Source of the DNA: Romanomermis culicivorax
Lineage: Eukaryota > Nematoda > Enoplea > Mermithida > Mermithidae
DNA: 64,000 bases
Direction: 5' to 3'
NCBI GenBank assembly: GCA_963922205.1
Contig: CAWUHX010000132.1
Coordinates: 868,001-932,000, forward strand
Position numbers and translations under genes: made by a program. Positions within the stretch are counted from its first letter, which is position 1, and each line of letters begins with the position of its first letter. This document shows positions 9,568 through 20,805 of the stretch, in pieces. The notes under the pieces were generated by a model. It was not told where the DNA came from, did not search any database, and saw only the letters and a list, made by a program, of their open reading frames with translations.

Positions 9568-12092
9568 TTAGAATATTGTGCTTGATGGTAAATAGACATA
9601 ATTTTCATTTTCAGTTTCCTCCAAATCTATTTCATTTGGTCGCTTCTTCTTTTGGGCTGTGGGATCATCAGTTCTCAGGTGATTTTTGCTCACCCACACT
9701 TTTGCATATTTTGCTGCATTAAATTTTTCAATCTCATTGGGACCATTAATTCTAAGACGAAGCAGATCATCAAGCTTATTGCCCTGGAGCCGTGCTCTTC
9801 TTGCTGTTGAGATGTGGTTCATGATTGGAAACCCCCATTCGGCATCCGCACTTCCCATTGGTAGAACCAGTGCCAATTTGATAAGCTTCAATATGTCCTC
9901 ACCCCAGCCAATAGAATCTGAATTTAGATAATGCTGCCAAAAATAAATGGCCTGCACACCTTGGAAATGGCAGAATTCTTCTGTTGCAATAATCTTGACA
10001 ATATACTTGTGTCCATTGTGCTGTTGTGGTCTGTTGGTCCAAGCCGAATTTTTCTGCCAAAGCCTGAATGTCCTCTATGCCATAGAACAGTACCTGTGCT
10101 TCCTTTTTTGGCAATTTTTCAGGAACAAGAACATCAAAGTTTTTAAGATAACCTTCTGGAAAATAACCTTTTAGTTGATCAATGATGGCATTTAAGAATT
10201 GGGAACGATAAGTGTCCAACTTTGGAACTCATTCTCTTGTGTCCGATTCTAGTTCCACTGTTTGCCTCGGAATACTGGCTGATGGATCATAATTGTCCAA
10301 TGAACATTTTTGAGCTGTAGGGCTTTCTGAACATACAACATGCGTCAGGTAGTAGGCAAGGAAGCTACCATCTGTTGACTTTAAACTTTCAAATGTATCA
10401 ATTAGATTGTCCTTGTATTCCTCAGCCCCAATAAGGATGCCACTTTGTTGCTGCAAGCGTTTTGACCAATGTGTTAGCATTAACAGGACATCACAAGTAA
10501 ATTGTAAGGCCAACAAAAAATTGTTGTTCTTTAATTTTTGTGACAAACCCTTTGCTTCATTCGGAGTTAAATCATTGAAGCTTCGATCAACAGAAATGGC
10601 ATCTAAGTCCATAACAACCAAATACCAGGTGTTGTTGATGCTCTTTAGGGCATTAAATTCAGATGAAATCCAGCGTGTTTCAAAAATATAAGTAAGTTCC
10701 AGCATGCTAATGTCAAGGGCACTGGCGAGTGCACGTATATGGGATTTTCTCTTGTGACCATGGCGGTTATAGAAATTGTGAAGGCCATTAACTGTGGACT
10801 CAAAGCTTACATAGTAGGGTACTGATTCTATAGCTGCTCGTATTGCAAGGTGTAATTTATGGGCCATGCAATGGATCCCATAGACGCTATTTGAAGCCCA
10901 CTCACTGACCAGCTTTTTCAAGCCATTGTATTTTCCTAGCATTACGGCCGCCCCATCTGAGGCAAATCCTTGGAGGTTGGCCTGATGAAAACAATAAATT
11001 GTTATACAGGGTGAGATGAAAAAGGGAATGAGTGATTTTTGAGTGTATTTATTTCTAAAACATAATTGAAAACTGTTAAAAATCAAGGAAAAAGTGGAAT
11101 AAACTGATTTCCAGCATTTTTATTAGCAGATCAGTGGAATTTTATTGTGTGTAAAAATTGTGTGATTTCACTAGTTCTTTCACATATTTTGGTTTAAAAA
11201 GCATCAAAAAATCAAGAATTGGTTAATCTGGACTAAGAAACCAGCAACCAAAATTAGGAAATCAGGCAACCAAGTGGACCAAAATTTTTAAAACTGGGTA
11301 TTGGCCAGGATCAAAACCATTGTGCAGCACTGTGAAGTGGGTACATACTTTTAGATAGTGTGCAAATCCATATTTCTGTTTTTCAAATTCCTCAAGCAAA
11401 GCTCTTAACAGTCCATTGGCAGATTCATCAGCTTTCAGTTCAATTAATTTATAAAAGTAAACAACAGGGGCCTTGAATTCCAGTGCCTGAAAGTATGTTA
11501 TTAAGTAATGATTTTGACTGGCGTCTATTGCACTGTCGACAATAATTGAAACTGGACTTTGCTTTTCTCTCAAATGTTGTAACAGGGCATCATGCATCTA
11601 AGTACTAAATGATGTGACCCTGAGAGATGCTGACATCCGATCATAATGATGACAACCAAGGAAAACGCCATTGGCTTCTTGAAGTTTAACAACTTTTAGG
11701 GGTGACATCAAAGCCAAATTGACCTTGGTCTCAACATAAACAGTACATATCATTCTCATGGTAACAGCGTTTTGTCCTTTTTCTTCCAGTTTGTTTTGCT
11801 TTTGAATCTGCTGGAACTGCTGGGGTAGTTCATTTTTTCCTGCCTCCTGGAGCTTTGAGATGACAATTTGATGTTGGCTGAGCCCAGCATGTTCGCTAAT
11901 TTTTTGTTGATTGTGCTTGTAAGAGGCTTTCAATGTTGGATCCCCCAGTGCAGGATGGTATCGATTGTCTAGCCTAAGCTTGTCATAATATTTGTGGCAC
12001 AAACGACACTGATACTGCGACTGTGTTGGGTCTTGAGCATTTGGAAGATACTCAAACCAGAGGCAGTTATTTTCAATTGTTTTCCGTGGCAA
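9568..12092 (-). pseudogene. hAT transposase (ZNF862/KIAA1586-like), inactivated
   Basis: N-terminal BED/TTF-like finger (CRLCHKYYD, 12092 side), then KLQEANGVFLGCHHYDRMSA and SPVSIIVDSAIDA (first part of the RNase-H-like catalytic core). Then GFASDGAAVMLGKYNGLKKL and IHCMAHKLHLA, and the C-terminal dimerisation motif SADAEWGFPIMNHISTARRA. Exon junction: HYLK (donor GTATGT, 11348) to ANLQGFASDG (acceptor CATCAG, 10982), a phase-0 intron of 367 bp. Lesions: in-frame TAG at 11598, in-frame TGA at 10229, and a frameshift near 9970-10010. No terminal repeats were recognised. Either a dead autonomous hAT or a decayed domesticated gene; the former is likelier. Confidence 0.85.
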
Positions 12093-12130
12093 AAAGTTAC
12101 CTTATTAAAAAAATAAGTTTAGTAAAAACT

Positions 12131-12699
12131 TTATGTGTAATCAGTGATCTGGCATGGACCATATGATGCACAATGCACATGAGATAAAGCAGAAATAAAT
12201 GTTTTACTTTGATGAAGGTCAATTTGCCTAAGCCAATCTGGATTGAAATAAGCAGTTGTTTCCCATTCCCTTTCAGGGACACGTGGTGTCATATGAACTG
12301 CAGTTTGGTCAGCTGCTTTGATCGCCTGCTCATTTTGACCTAAAAATGTGAGAGTGTTACTCAGTTTTTTTTTGAGTTTCACATTCATATTAACAGTATA
12401 AATTTACCCTGTGTTGATAGATTACCTGGAGCATTAATAATGGTGCATATATCATTCATTTTTTGAAAGTTAATTTCTGTTTGTATTGCCTTGTCGACTT
12501 TTTGACTTTTAATGCTATAATAAATATCTGGCTCAAGTCGACTGCTGCATTGAGTGATTTCCATTGTCTCTACTTCAATGCTGTCATGATAGTGTTTTCT
12601 GACTGATCCAGTAACATCAACTATATGGTTTTCCAAAATAAAATGTGTTCCTGTGCAATTGTTATCGCTACCAGGTGTTAGCTTGCCTAATTTGAATTT
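12131..12699 (-). other. Short open segments between hAT and lamin-tail-like fragments
   Basis: A frame of 85 codons (12388-12131) includes YFNPDWLRQIDLHQSK, reminiscent of regions just upstream of BED fingers in hAT proteins. The segment above continues SVRKHYHDSIEVETMEI. Neither is recognised. They could be upstream exons of the hAT gene or of the lamin-tail-like gene. Confidence 0.25.
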
Positions 12700-13363
12700 T
12701 CCAGGCATTATTAGTGCCATTTCTATTGTACAGCAGCTTAATGAATAATCCTATTCAAAATGAGCTGGAATGTCAAATTCACGCAGCACTTAGCCAGTGC
12801 CGGAGCAATTTTCTCAAAGATATCACAGTTTTCAGCAGCAGAACGAAAGCTATAAACCACAATGTCAATTAATGCTTGTTTGAGCAATTGTTTGATTTGA
12901 CTGTCAACTTTGATGTAAGGCATCTGTTCTGTTAGCTTTATTTCAGGAAGTTCATTAGCCTGGTATAACAAAAGCACAGCATGGGGGTGGATATTAGCAT
13001 TTGAGAAAAACTGAATAATGTTGGTGTTCTGGTAAATTTTAACTGATATGTCACTAATGGACTGTTGACTTTTAAGTTGGCATTTAGATATAACCCACCA
13101 AACACAAAGAATCCACCTGCAATACAAGAATTCCACAAGTTTGCCACTAATTCAATAGTAGGACCTTTTGCTCCTTGCTGATATGCTGACAAAATGACAA
13201 TTTTATAGCCCCGAAGACTGTAATCTTGCAGCTGGATTGTGCTTGTTGTGCCAGGTTGGATTCCATAGGCAATCAATTCAATGAATTTCTTTTTTTCAGG
13301 TTTTGTTGGGTCCTCACTGTTAATTTCATTGATTACAACAGTCTCAAGGTTTCCATAATTCAA
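12700..13363 (-). pseudogene. Lamin-tail-domain-like coding fragment, frameshifted
   Basis: From 13363 the frame reads ETVVINEINSEDP, KKFIELIAYG, SLRGYKIVILS, GGFFVFGG, which resembles the invertebrate lamin-tail-like repeat (INE(I/L)N.D.P....FIEL...L.GY.(L/I)V......G(F/Y)F(L/V)(V/F)G). After a one-base shift near 13050 it continues NIIQFFSNANIHPHAVLLLY and IDIVVYSF. After another near 12730 it gives KFKLGKLTPGSDNNC, like the repeat end (PTPG..N.C). Two frame changes suggest a pseudogene, though a short intron or sequence errors could account for them. Recognition is by pattern only. Confidence 0.45.
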
Positions 13364-14083
13364 TACCTATAATTAACAATAATGTAATTATTATTAGAAA
13401 AATTTTCAGCATCATGACTATACGACCAATATTATCAGAAATAAAAGAGCAAAAATAAAAATGTATAACAAACTTTCTATGCGGTATAATTGGTTTTAAA
13501 AACAACCAAGCTTTGGATTAAAATTGGGTTGGCCTATTATTTGAGAGAAAAAAGTCGTGCGGCAGCTTAGATAGTGTTGTTTGGACCAATTTTTAAAAAA
13601 CATTGTTTGTATTCCAGTTATGCTGTCATCACAAGTTTATTTATCACATATAATTTGAAAAGATTAGATTACATGAAAAATGATCAATGAGTTTATTATT
13701 GATGTCAGCAACCAACCAACTTTCCTCTTTGTCAAGTTATTATTCATACGACAGCAATAAAATTTCATTCTAAAGTAAAAAAATTACTATACACCAGTTT
13801 TCTGGAAAAAAAATACTATATGACCAATTTTGGTCATTTTCCATACCCTGGGACCCCTGACTGTGTGCATGTATGGAGGGCGGATTTCCAAAAATTTTAA
13901 AAAGTATCATTTTACGTAGCATACTAAAATGACTATTGAAAAACAAATCATTTTCGTCCAAAGATTCATTCAAAAATATCAAACAAAATACTAAATTCAA
14001 ATCAGAAAATCAAATTTAAGTCCTGAAATTACACTAAATGAAGAATTATCAGCAAATAATGTGCAAGAATTTTTAGCAATCAG

Positions 14084-14118
<35 letters not shown>

Positions 14119-14819
14119 TATATAAGTACCTATTCAGTGAAAAAATTCATGGCCAAGGGGGGACGGCTGCCCCCTGCTCCCTGGGTACAGCCCTGGTATA
14201 TACATGTACAAAAATAAGGCGAAAATCATTGTAAGAGTTATTGAGCACTCCGTGGCTGCCCATTTCGCGATAGGGAAGTCGGCATGCAAATCATCATTGG
14301 GCGATCGGCAGGCGCAGACAAATTTGCTAAGGCGTGGAGCACCAAAGAAAGAAGAAATAATGATGGGGATCAGTATTGTTTTGAAAATTTTTTCCAGAAG
14401 TTTTATGGGAGATATAGAAGTCGGGAGAAAGCTTTTATAAACACTTTCTCCTGACTTCTTTTTATAGTATTATTACTGTGTCATAATACAGCCCAAGAGG
14501 TAATTCCCACAAAACTAGAAATTTGCTGCAAGTGGTCACTAGAAATTGGAAAAAAATCTGGTCGCCATTGCCTATGCTATGCATAGTGCTTTGTAGGGTG
14601 CGTCAATTGGAACAGCTGTCAATGGCTGGCCTTTGAAAGTGGTGCATGCGCGCTGCTGCTCGATTGACCAGGGTGAGAAGGGTAGAAAAAGGACGATTTA
14701 CCCATAGCTATAGTATGAATGACCATTTGTAAGGAAGATAAGGTAAGTTTATATCATGTAGTAATCAATCTTTTTATAAAACGAAAATTAATTATGTATA
14801 TTTTCTTGCGAATAATTTA
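13364..14819. other. No gene seen; element ends
   Basis: Contains the (AT)n run. 14155-14195 has GGACGGCTGCCCCCTGCTCC followed by GTACAGCCCTG, like a hAT MITE end; 13845-13880 has CCCTGGGACCCCTGACTGTG and GCATGTATGG. 14204-14440 is a unique GC-richer patch with no recognised product. Confidence 0.5.
14088..14117. repeat. (AT)n microsatellite
   Basis: About 15 uninterrupted AT units. A shorter (AT)8 run is at 8526-8542. Confidence 0.95.
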
Positions 14820-15530
14820 GACTCTGAATAAAAAAGATAACACTGTGAAAAGAGTCAACACCACAGAAATAAAGAGGGAAAAATATTGAAATAAAAGGAA
14901 AAACAACAAGAAGAACTCAAAAAGGTAACAAAAAACCAGAAAAAATGAAAAAAAGAAACAGAAAGACAACAAAAAGAAAAGAAACGAAACCATAAAAACA
15001 AAAAGAAAAGGAGAAAGCAACAAAAAGGAAAGAAAAAATGAAATAAAAAACAAAAAAGGACAAAAACGAGGAAGAAAGGTGAAAAACAAAAGCAAAAGAG
15101 AAAGGAAACAAAAAAGAACAAAAAAGAGAACAGAGAGAAACACAAAGAAGAAACTAGACAAGAAAGAAAAACAAAGAAGACCAAAATTGAGGAAATGAAA
15201 AAAGAAACAAAGCAGAAAAAAGGAAAAAGAACAAAACGGGAACAGATGAAGTTAGAGAAAGAAGAACAAAATGAGAAAAGAAAACAAGAAGGAAAAAAGA
15301 AAAACACAAAAAACAATAAATGAAGAAAAAATGGACAAAGAAGGAAGAAAAGAACAGAGAGAAAGGAAAAAGAAAAACATAAAAGGAGCAAGAGAACAAA
15401 AAGAATGAAAGAACAACAAAACAAGAGAAAAAATAAAAGAAAACAAAAGGAAATGGGAGAAGAAACAAGAATAGAAAAGGTAAGAATAACAAAAAAAGGA
15501 ACAAAAAACAGAGAAGTCAAAAAAGCAGAG
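14820..15530 (+). repeat. Purine-rich low-complexity block
   Basis: About 700 bp made almost entirely of A and G with scattered C and very few T, for example GAAAGGAAAAAGAAAAACAT. The opposite strand gives long Phe/Leu/Ser-rich open frames purely because stop codons cannot arise in pyrimidine-rich sequence, so these are not genes. No fixed period is evident. Confidence 0.9.
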
Positions 15531-16479
15531 TACATTGAAGTCTGGAAAAAAATTGAGAATATTGCAAGGAGTTTGGAATCATTAAAATGCAGTGGTTATT
15601 TTTCTTGTGGAAACTACAAAATGCACTCTAGCAAAAATACCTGAAAATTGCAATGGTCTGTTTAGGAAAAATTTCTATTCATAGGATAATTATAGCAATA
15701 AATTATGAACTCGATGTGAGTTTTTCGATTACAGAACTAACTCACCTTATTCTGGAGTTCACAAATGTTGGTTACCATGTTTATTTGCTTTTGAACATTT
15801 CAAGCAGGCCCATACGCAGGCATTTTTTTCAGGAGGCGAATTTCAACATTTTTTAAAACAGATGAAACTCGACCTGGTGAGGTTGCGTAGCTCCTGAATG
15901 TCACGCTGAGATGTTCAGGATGGTGTGCCTAAAAGCCTCATGATGGGGTTTAGAGGGAAGCTCCAGAATAAATCAATTTTAGCTACTTTAAGATCGAAAA
16001 ATCATGATCTAAGATTGACGATAAAGTCAGTTCATACCACTGCTTGCCAGTTTGATTTTTCTAACCATTATATTGACTTTTTCTGATTGAAATGCTGAAA
16101 ACTCTCCTCTTGATTATTTCATTGAAGTTCATGGAATTTTGTCTACATCATGTAGTACACTGCTATAAGCATTCTGGAGAAATTGATCTGCTAGGAGTGC
16201 AATTTTTTTTACGTTGTCAAGTGAGGCACTTCATTTTAATACAGTTTATACAAAAATTGCACCAGTTTTGTACTGAAAAAAATAATCAACAGAATTTTGA
16301 GTATTTGGATTTCTCATTTTCATTCATTTTCCCCATGTTTAGTGTACATATTTTATTTCTAGAAAAATCAGTGATCATTGCCTGTCAATTCAAACGTAGA
16401 TCATGTTGAGTTTGCATTGACATGATTTTTTGGTAGCTAGATATACTTGCAAGCATATTCACTGTATCCATTGTTTGCC

Positions 16480-16765
16480 ATTGAACCAACAAAATCTATG
16501 TTATCCACAATTTGAATTGCCAGAAGAAAGATCGACCAAAGAATGTGTCGATATTTTGTCAGCAGAAACAACAGACAAACTTGTCAGGGTTGTCGAAAAA
16601 TTGATGAAAATTTTAACAAAGGAACGTGTCTGCCAAAGTTTATCAATTAATCCGAGAGCTGTGGAAGTTGCATTGAGCAGATTGAATGAAGTCTATACAA
16701 TAATTGCACCTCCCCATCATGAAAGTCCAACGTCTCAGCCTCGTTATGCTGCTAAGAAAGTAAGG
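16480..16765 (+). CDS. Possible exon of an unidentified gene
   Basis: An open stretch reads CYPQFELPEERSTKECVDIL, SAETTDKLVRVVEKLMKILT, KERVCQSLSINPRAVEVALS, RLNEVYTIIAPPHHES. The composition looks coding (balanced charged and hydrophobic residues, predicted helices). It ends at a consensus-like donor AAAGTAAGG (16765/16766), with possible acceptors TTGCCAG or TTGGTAG upstream. I do not recognise a domain. Flanking 300-bp stretches show nothing coding. Confidence 0.35.
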
Positions 16766-17015
16766 AAATTCACTTGTTACTCAAATCAGTAACTCAATTT
16801 TACTAAATTCATTTCTTATAATATTTTGTACCTATACAGAACTGTAGACGGCTGTGAAAAGGCTTTTTTAGAACTCAGACAAAAAATGGCACTATCAAAA
16901 AACAAAACTGTTGTGCCAACTTTTGCCTACTTGACCAAACATATTTTGTTTGACAGTTTTTTGCTTGTAGGAGCATAATTTTGCTAACATTGAGAAAAAG
17001 CTTGACATATGCATT

Positions 17016-18201
17016 AAGGGTTGTCCCAGGCCCCGGGGCAGCTGCCCTGCCCTAGGCTGGGGCTAGGGTTGCCCCGGTTTGGGGCAAGACTACAAAAAAT
17101 TAGTATTTTTGATAGTATAACAAACTCGATTTGTAATAAAATTGAAGTTTAGACTGTGACAAGTAAATATTCAGTAGTCAGTTCGACAGTAATCCTTTTA
17201 GGAATCACTAAATTCATATTCTATTCGGATAAAAGTTTAAAAGTTTTCATTATATCCGGAACTGCACTTCAACTTCAATTGATTTTTCCAGAAAACGTAC
17301 GATTATATTAGCTATTCATTATTACTGATTTGCCTAAACTTCAGCATACATATCAAAACATGTTTTCAAATTACCTAAGTAGTGTCCAAGAAGTTAGAGC
17401 TGGAGGAAATTCAGATTTGAGCCACAGTCATTCACTATGCAAAAGTGACAAAGAGAATGAGGATGTTGACAAAGTTGTCATTTGGGAAAATGGTGATTTT
17501 TGATTTTTCACCACAATTTTGTGATATCTCCAACTTTCTCCTCGAGTTTTGTATTGTTTCTTGACATAGTTGAAAAAATCAAGATTTTTCTCGATTCTTT
17601 TGCAGTGTTTGAATATTTTACTGTTTTGCAGCAGAAAAATGACAGATATTTCATCTGTTTGGGGAATCTAAACTATCGGGTGCATGCATAATTTTTGTAT
17701 CAAAGATGTTGAGAAAGATACATTTTCCTGCATTCTAGAACATTGAAATTTGAATAATTTTCGACTAAAAGATTGAAAGTTGCTGCTGAATTTTTCGCAA
17801 CCTTAATTCTCGTGGTTTCATTGGTCTGAAAAGACTGTTTATTATTATGATTACCTATGCTAATAAACAGTGATTACGATTGATAGCACCATGCTAAAAA
17901 ACCCTGCAGATGAATTGATACAAGTTCATGTATGCAATGCAGTTTCTTTGGGAAAAGAATGAGTTTCTTATGTTTTAGTAATGACAATTATCTTAAAAAT
18001 TAATTTTTTTGTCTGCATCAGACCCCATCTAACCTATCAACCAATGCAGTATCATAGCTGACATAAAATAAAAAGAAAAAGAATCACCTTAAAAATTTTT
18101 CGATGTGATACATGAAGTATGGTACCACTAGTGACATATATGTTAATATGTTATATGTCTGCCCTGGCCCCGGCTAAAATGTCTGCCCTGGGACAACCCT
18201 A
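17016..18201. mobile_element. Element with AGGGTTGTCCC ends and CCCCGG/GGGGC-rich termini
   Basis: AGGGTTGTCCCAGGCCCCGG at the left; GCCCTGGGACAACCCT at the right. The ends are GC-rich (GGGCAGCTGCCCTGCCC) while the interior is AT-rich and non-coding. hAT-like ends, but flanking octamers do not match. Confidence 0.65.
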
Positions 18202-18539
18202 GCACTAATCCTACACTTTTTCAGAATTTGAAGTCCCAAAAAGAGATTCACGATAGATCAAAGTGATATCTTTGAATTATTTAAAATATTTTTATCATTG
18301 TTTCCATACTGTAATTGTTTTTGTGCACTATGCGAGTTGTATTTTTGTTGAAAATGGTCATTTTATTTTATAATTTGCTTATAATTCTATCGAATTCATA
18401 AAGCTCATAAATAGAAGCCTTATTAATATATTAGTTAGCTTTTCAGTCAGGTTCATGACATTATCATTATTTCAAAAGTAAGTTTGATGTTTTGCGTATT
18501 TGACAACAGTTTACTGTATTGATGGCTTTACGCTGTGAC

Positions 18540-18862
18540 GCTTGTAGCCCTAAGAAGCCCCATACTTTTGGTCGGAAAAATACTGAGAAATGTCAATTTT
18601 TTGATGTAAAATGTCAATTTTAGAACAAAAAATAGTCAAAAACGTCAATTTTTGCTGCGTTTCACGCCATTAATACATTTTTTATCATTTTTGAGACAAA
18701 AAATACTATTTTTTGAACCGTTTTCCATACTTTTTTCGTGGAAAAATCAATTTTTTTTCCTTCCAAGACCCCTCGCCCCAAAAATTTGGGAATTGCTGAC
18801 CCCCGGCCCAAAAAAAGTGGCCCAACCCCGACCCCAGACTTCGTGGCTCCATTACATGTGTG
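18540..18862 (+). mobile_element. Family C MITE, right-half fragment
   Basis: Collinear with the right three quarters of 44873-45310: CCCATACTTTTGGTCGGAAA, CACGCCATTAATACATTTTT, GGGAATTGCTGACCCCCGGC, end ATTACATGTGTG. The left end is missing. It abuts the 3' end of the LINE fragment. Confidence 0.75.
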
Positions 18863-18879
18863 GGTGGAATAACTTTAAC

Positions 18880-19875
18880 TTTCAAAATTAAGAACATGTA
18901 CGATAAGTCAATACACGTACGTCTGAATGCAAGGTCATCAAGGCCAGATTTGTCGAGGCGCTCCTTATAGCTTGAATCTTTATAATCAAAAAGTCTTTTT
19001 GGAAACGTTTGTTGAACATTTTCTACCAATTTAGTATTCCCAACCAGACAAAAATTCCAGAGTGGTGAATCATATTTCAGAGAAGGGAGAACATAGGATT
19101 TAAAAGCCCTGATTTTTAATTCATTGAAGTTGGAGTGAAAACATTTTAAAATCAAATCTGCCACCCTAGATGCTTTTCAACCACATAATTACAGTGGGCA
19201 GTTGCTGACAATTTTTCATTGAACATAACACCAAGATCCTTCATCTCTGAAACAGTCAGGAAATATTTTATATAATACTCAACTTTGCGGTTATTACTCC
19301 CAAGATGCAAAACAGAGCATTTTTCCAGTGAAATAGATGATTGCTATTTCAATGACCATTGACAAGATAGCCTTGTAGTACTTGAGCATTTTCTGTAGCA
19401 TTGAATATTTTCACATCATCAGCACACGGATAAAGTTCACTGCTAATACCATCAAATTTATCATTTATGAAAATTAAGAACAATGTTGGTCCCAATACAC
19501 TACCCTGAGGAACCCCACCAGTAAACTTAATTGGATAAGAGAAGCAATTGCCAATTTTTATCTGTTGAGCCCTATTAAATAGAAAAGCATAGAACCATCT
19601 AAATAAAAAACCAGATATGCCGTAGGCACACCTGTAATTGGGGGGTTGGGGAGGAGCCCCCAACTTGGCCAACCATATACCCAACCCCCCAGACTTGAAA
19701 AAATTTAACAAAATTTGCAAAAAAATTATTTCTTTGGGAAAAATTTCGACCTTTTTCGATCCCCTCCACCAAAATTTCAGGTTTACCCCCCCCCCCGCCT
19801 TCTAACTGGTCGGATCTCTTACAGGTATGGCCATAGGAAGCTAATTTTCCGACCAGTTTTTCAAGTATATACTTG
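18880..19875 (-). pseudogene. Non-LTR retrotransposon (CR1/Jockey-like) reverse transcriptase, 3' part
   Basis: Reading down the minus strand: LASYG[MITE]ISGFLFRWFYAFLFN, the palm motif GGVPQGSVLGP..FLIFIND, and a catalytic box seen as PCADDVK (usual YADD; Tyr to Cys). Then a frameshift, KCSVLHLGSNN and KDLGVMFNEKLS, another shift, and the C-terminal region LILKCFHSNFNELKIRAFKS to SYKERLDKSGL. The 5' part is lost where repeat family J begins. Frameshifts, the MITE and truncation make it a dead copy. Confidence 0.88.
19627..19829 (+). mobile_element. Family D MITE (CATACCTGTAA ends) inside LINE
   Basis: 203 bp from CACACCTGTAATTGGGGGG to CTCTTACAGGTATG, flanked by GCCGTAGG and GCCATAGG (7 of 8). 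It splits a LINE reverse-transcriptase frame between KLASYG and ISGFLF; removing it with one flank copy restores the frame. Confidence 0.92.
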
Positions 19876-20092
19876 AAGTCCAAAAAGTAGCATTAAAACT
19901 TTAAAAAATGTGGTCTAGGCAAATAATTTCACATATCTGACTAATATAAAATGAAGAATATGCTGCTTGGATGCTAGAAGGCCTATCTATGATCTTTTTT
20001 TCGTTATCAAGAACGAAAACAAAATTTGTATTCCTCCACCCCTGTCCTCCTGGCTGACCCCCCGCAGAATTTCTATGCTGTGCATGTATGCT
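19876..20092 (+). repeat. Family J repeat, right part
   Basis: CATTAAAACTTTAAAAAATG, GAAGAATATGCTGCTTGGAT, TTATCAAGAACGAAAA, GCAGAATTTCTATGCTGTGC, end ATGTATG. Collinear with 38690-39076 and, inverted, with 60051-60262. It truncates the 5' side of the LINE. Confidence 0.75.
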
Positions 20093-20305
20093 ACGAATCA
20101 TTATATAATATTCAACAACAATGTAAAGAATAGTGAAAATGAAGTTGAAAATTGTGAAAATTTTTGGTCGGAACATTGTACCATTACCAAGGATATCGAA
20201 TTTTCTATTGGAACAAACCTAAGACAAAAAGTAAGAATTTCAGTTTTGAGTCCGAATGTGACTGAATGAACAGAGAACATTAATATTCAGAATTTATTTC
20301 CATTC

Positions 20306-20681
20306 CATACCTGTAATTGGGGGGGACGGGGACCCCCACCCCCAACTAGGTCAACCCCATACCCAAGCCCCCAGTCGGAAAAATGGGAAAAAATTTTAAA
20401 AAGTGGATTTTTTTTGCCTTTTTCGGGAAAATTTTCGGAATTTTTCGAACCCCTCCACAAAATTTTGGGTTCGCCCTCCCCCAAACTGGTCGGACCTCTT
20501 ACAGGCCTATCTGTAATTGGGAGGGTTGGGGGGAGGGACCCCCCAATTTGGCCAAGCATATACCCAACCCCCCAGTTTCGAAAAAATTGACAAAAAAGTG
20601 TATGTTTTTGACCTTTTTTGGGAAAAATTTCGACTTTTTTCGACCCCCCCCCAACTGGTCGCACCTGTTACAGGTCTCACG
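20306..20681 (+). mobile_element. Family D MITE, tandem dimer with one shared target duplication
   Basis: Two direct family-D units (20306-20508 and 20509-20681) share the junction TTACAGGCCTATCTGTAA. A single perfect 8-bp duplication TTCCATTC (20298-20305, 20682-20689) flanks the pair, so it inserted as a dimer or the second unit entered the terminus of the first. Confidence 0.88.
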
Positions 20682-20805
20682 TTCCATTCATCATTCATTG
20701 ACAACCTATAAATTTTGATGCAACGATGCTGATACACTGTTCGAAGAGAACTCGTTCGCGTTCGGGTCAAATACGAGTTATAAATAATATATTATAACAA
20801 CTGGT

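Noticed and set aside
14817..15535. Long Phe/Leu/Ser-rich open frames on the minus strand (up to 226 codons)
   Set aside because: They arise because a pyrimidine-rich strand cannot form stop codons; overlapping frames are all open and all low complexity.
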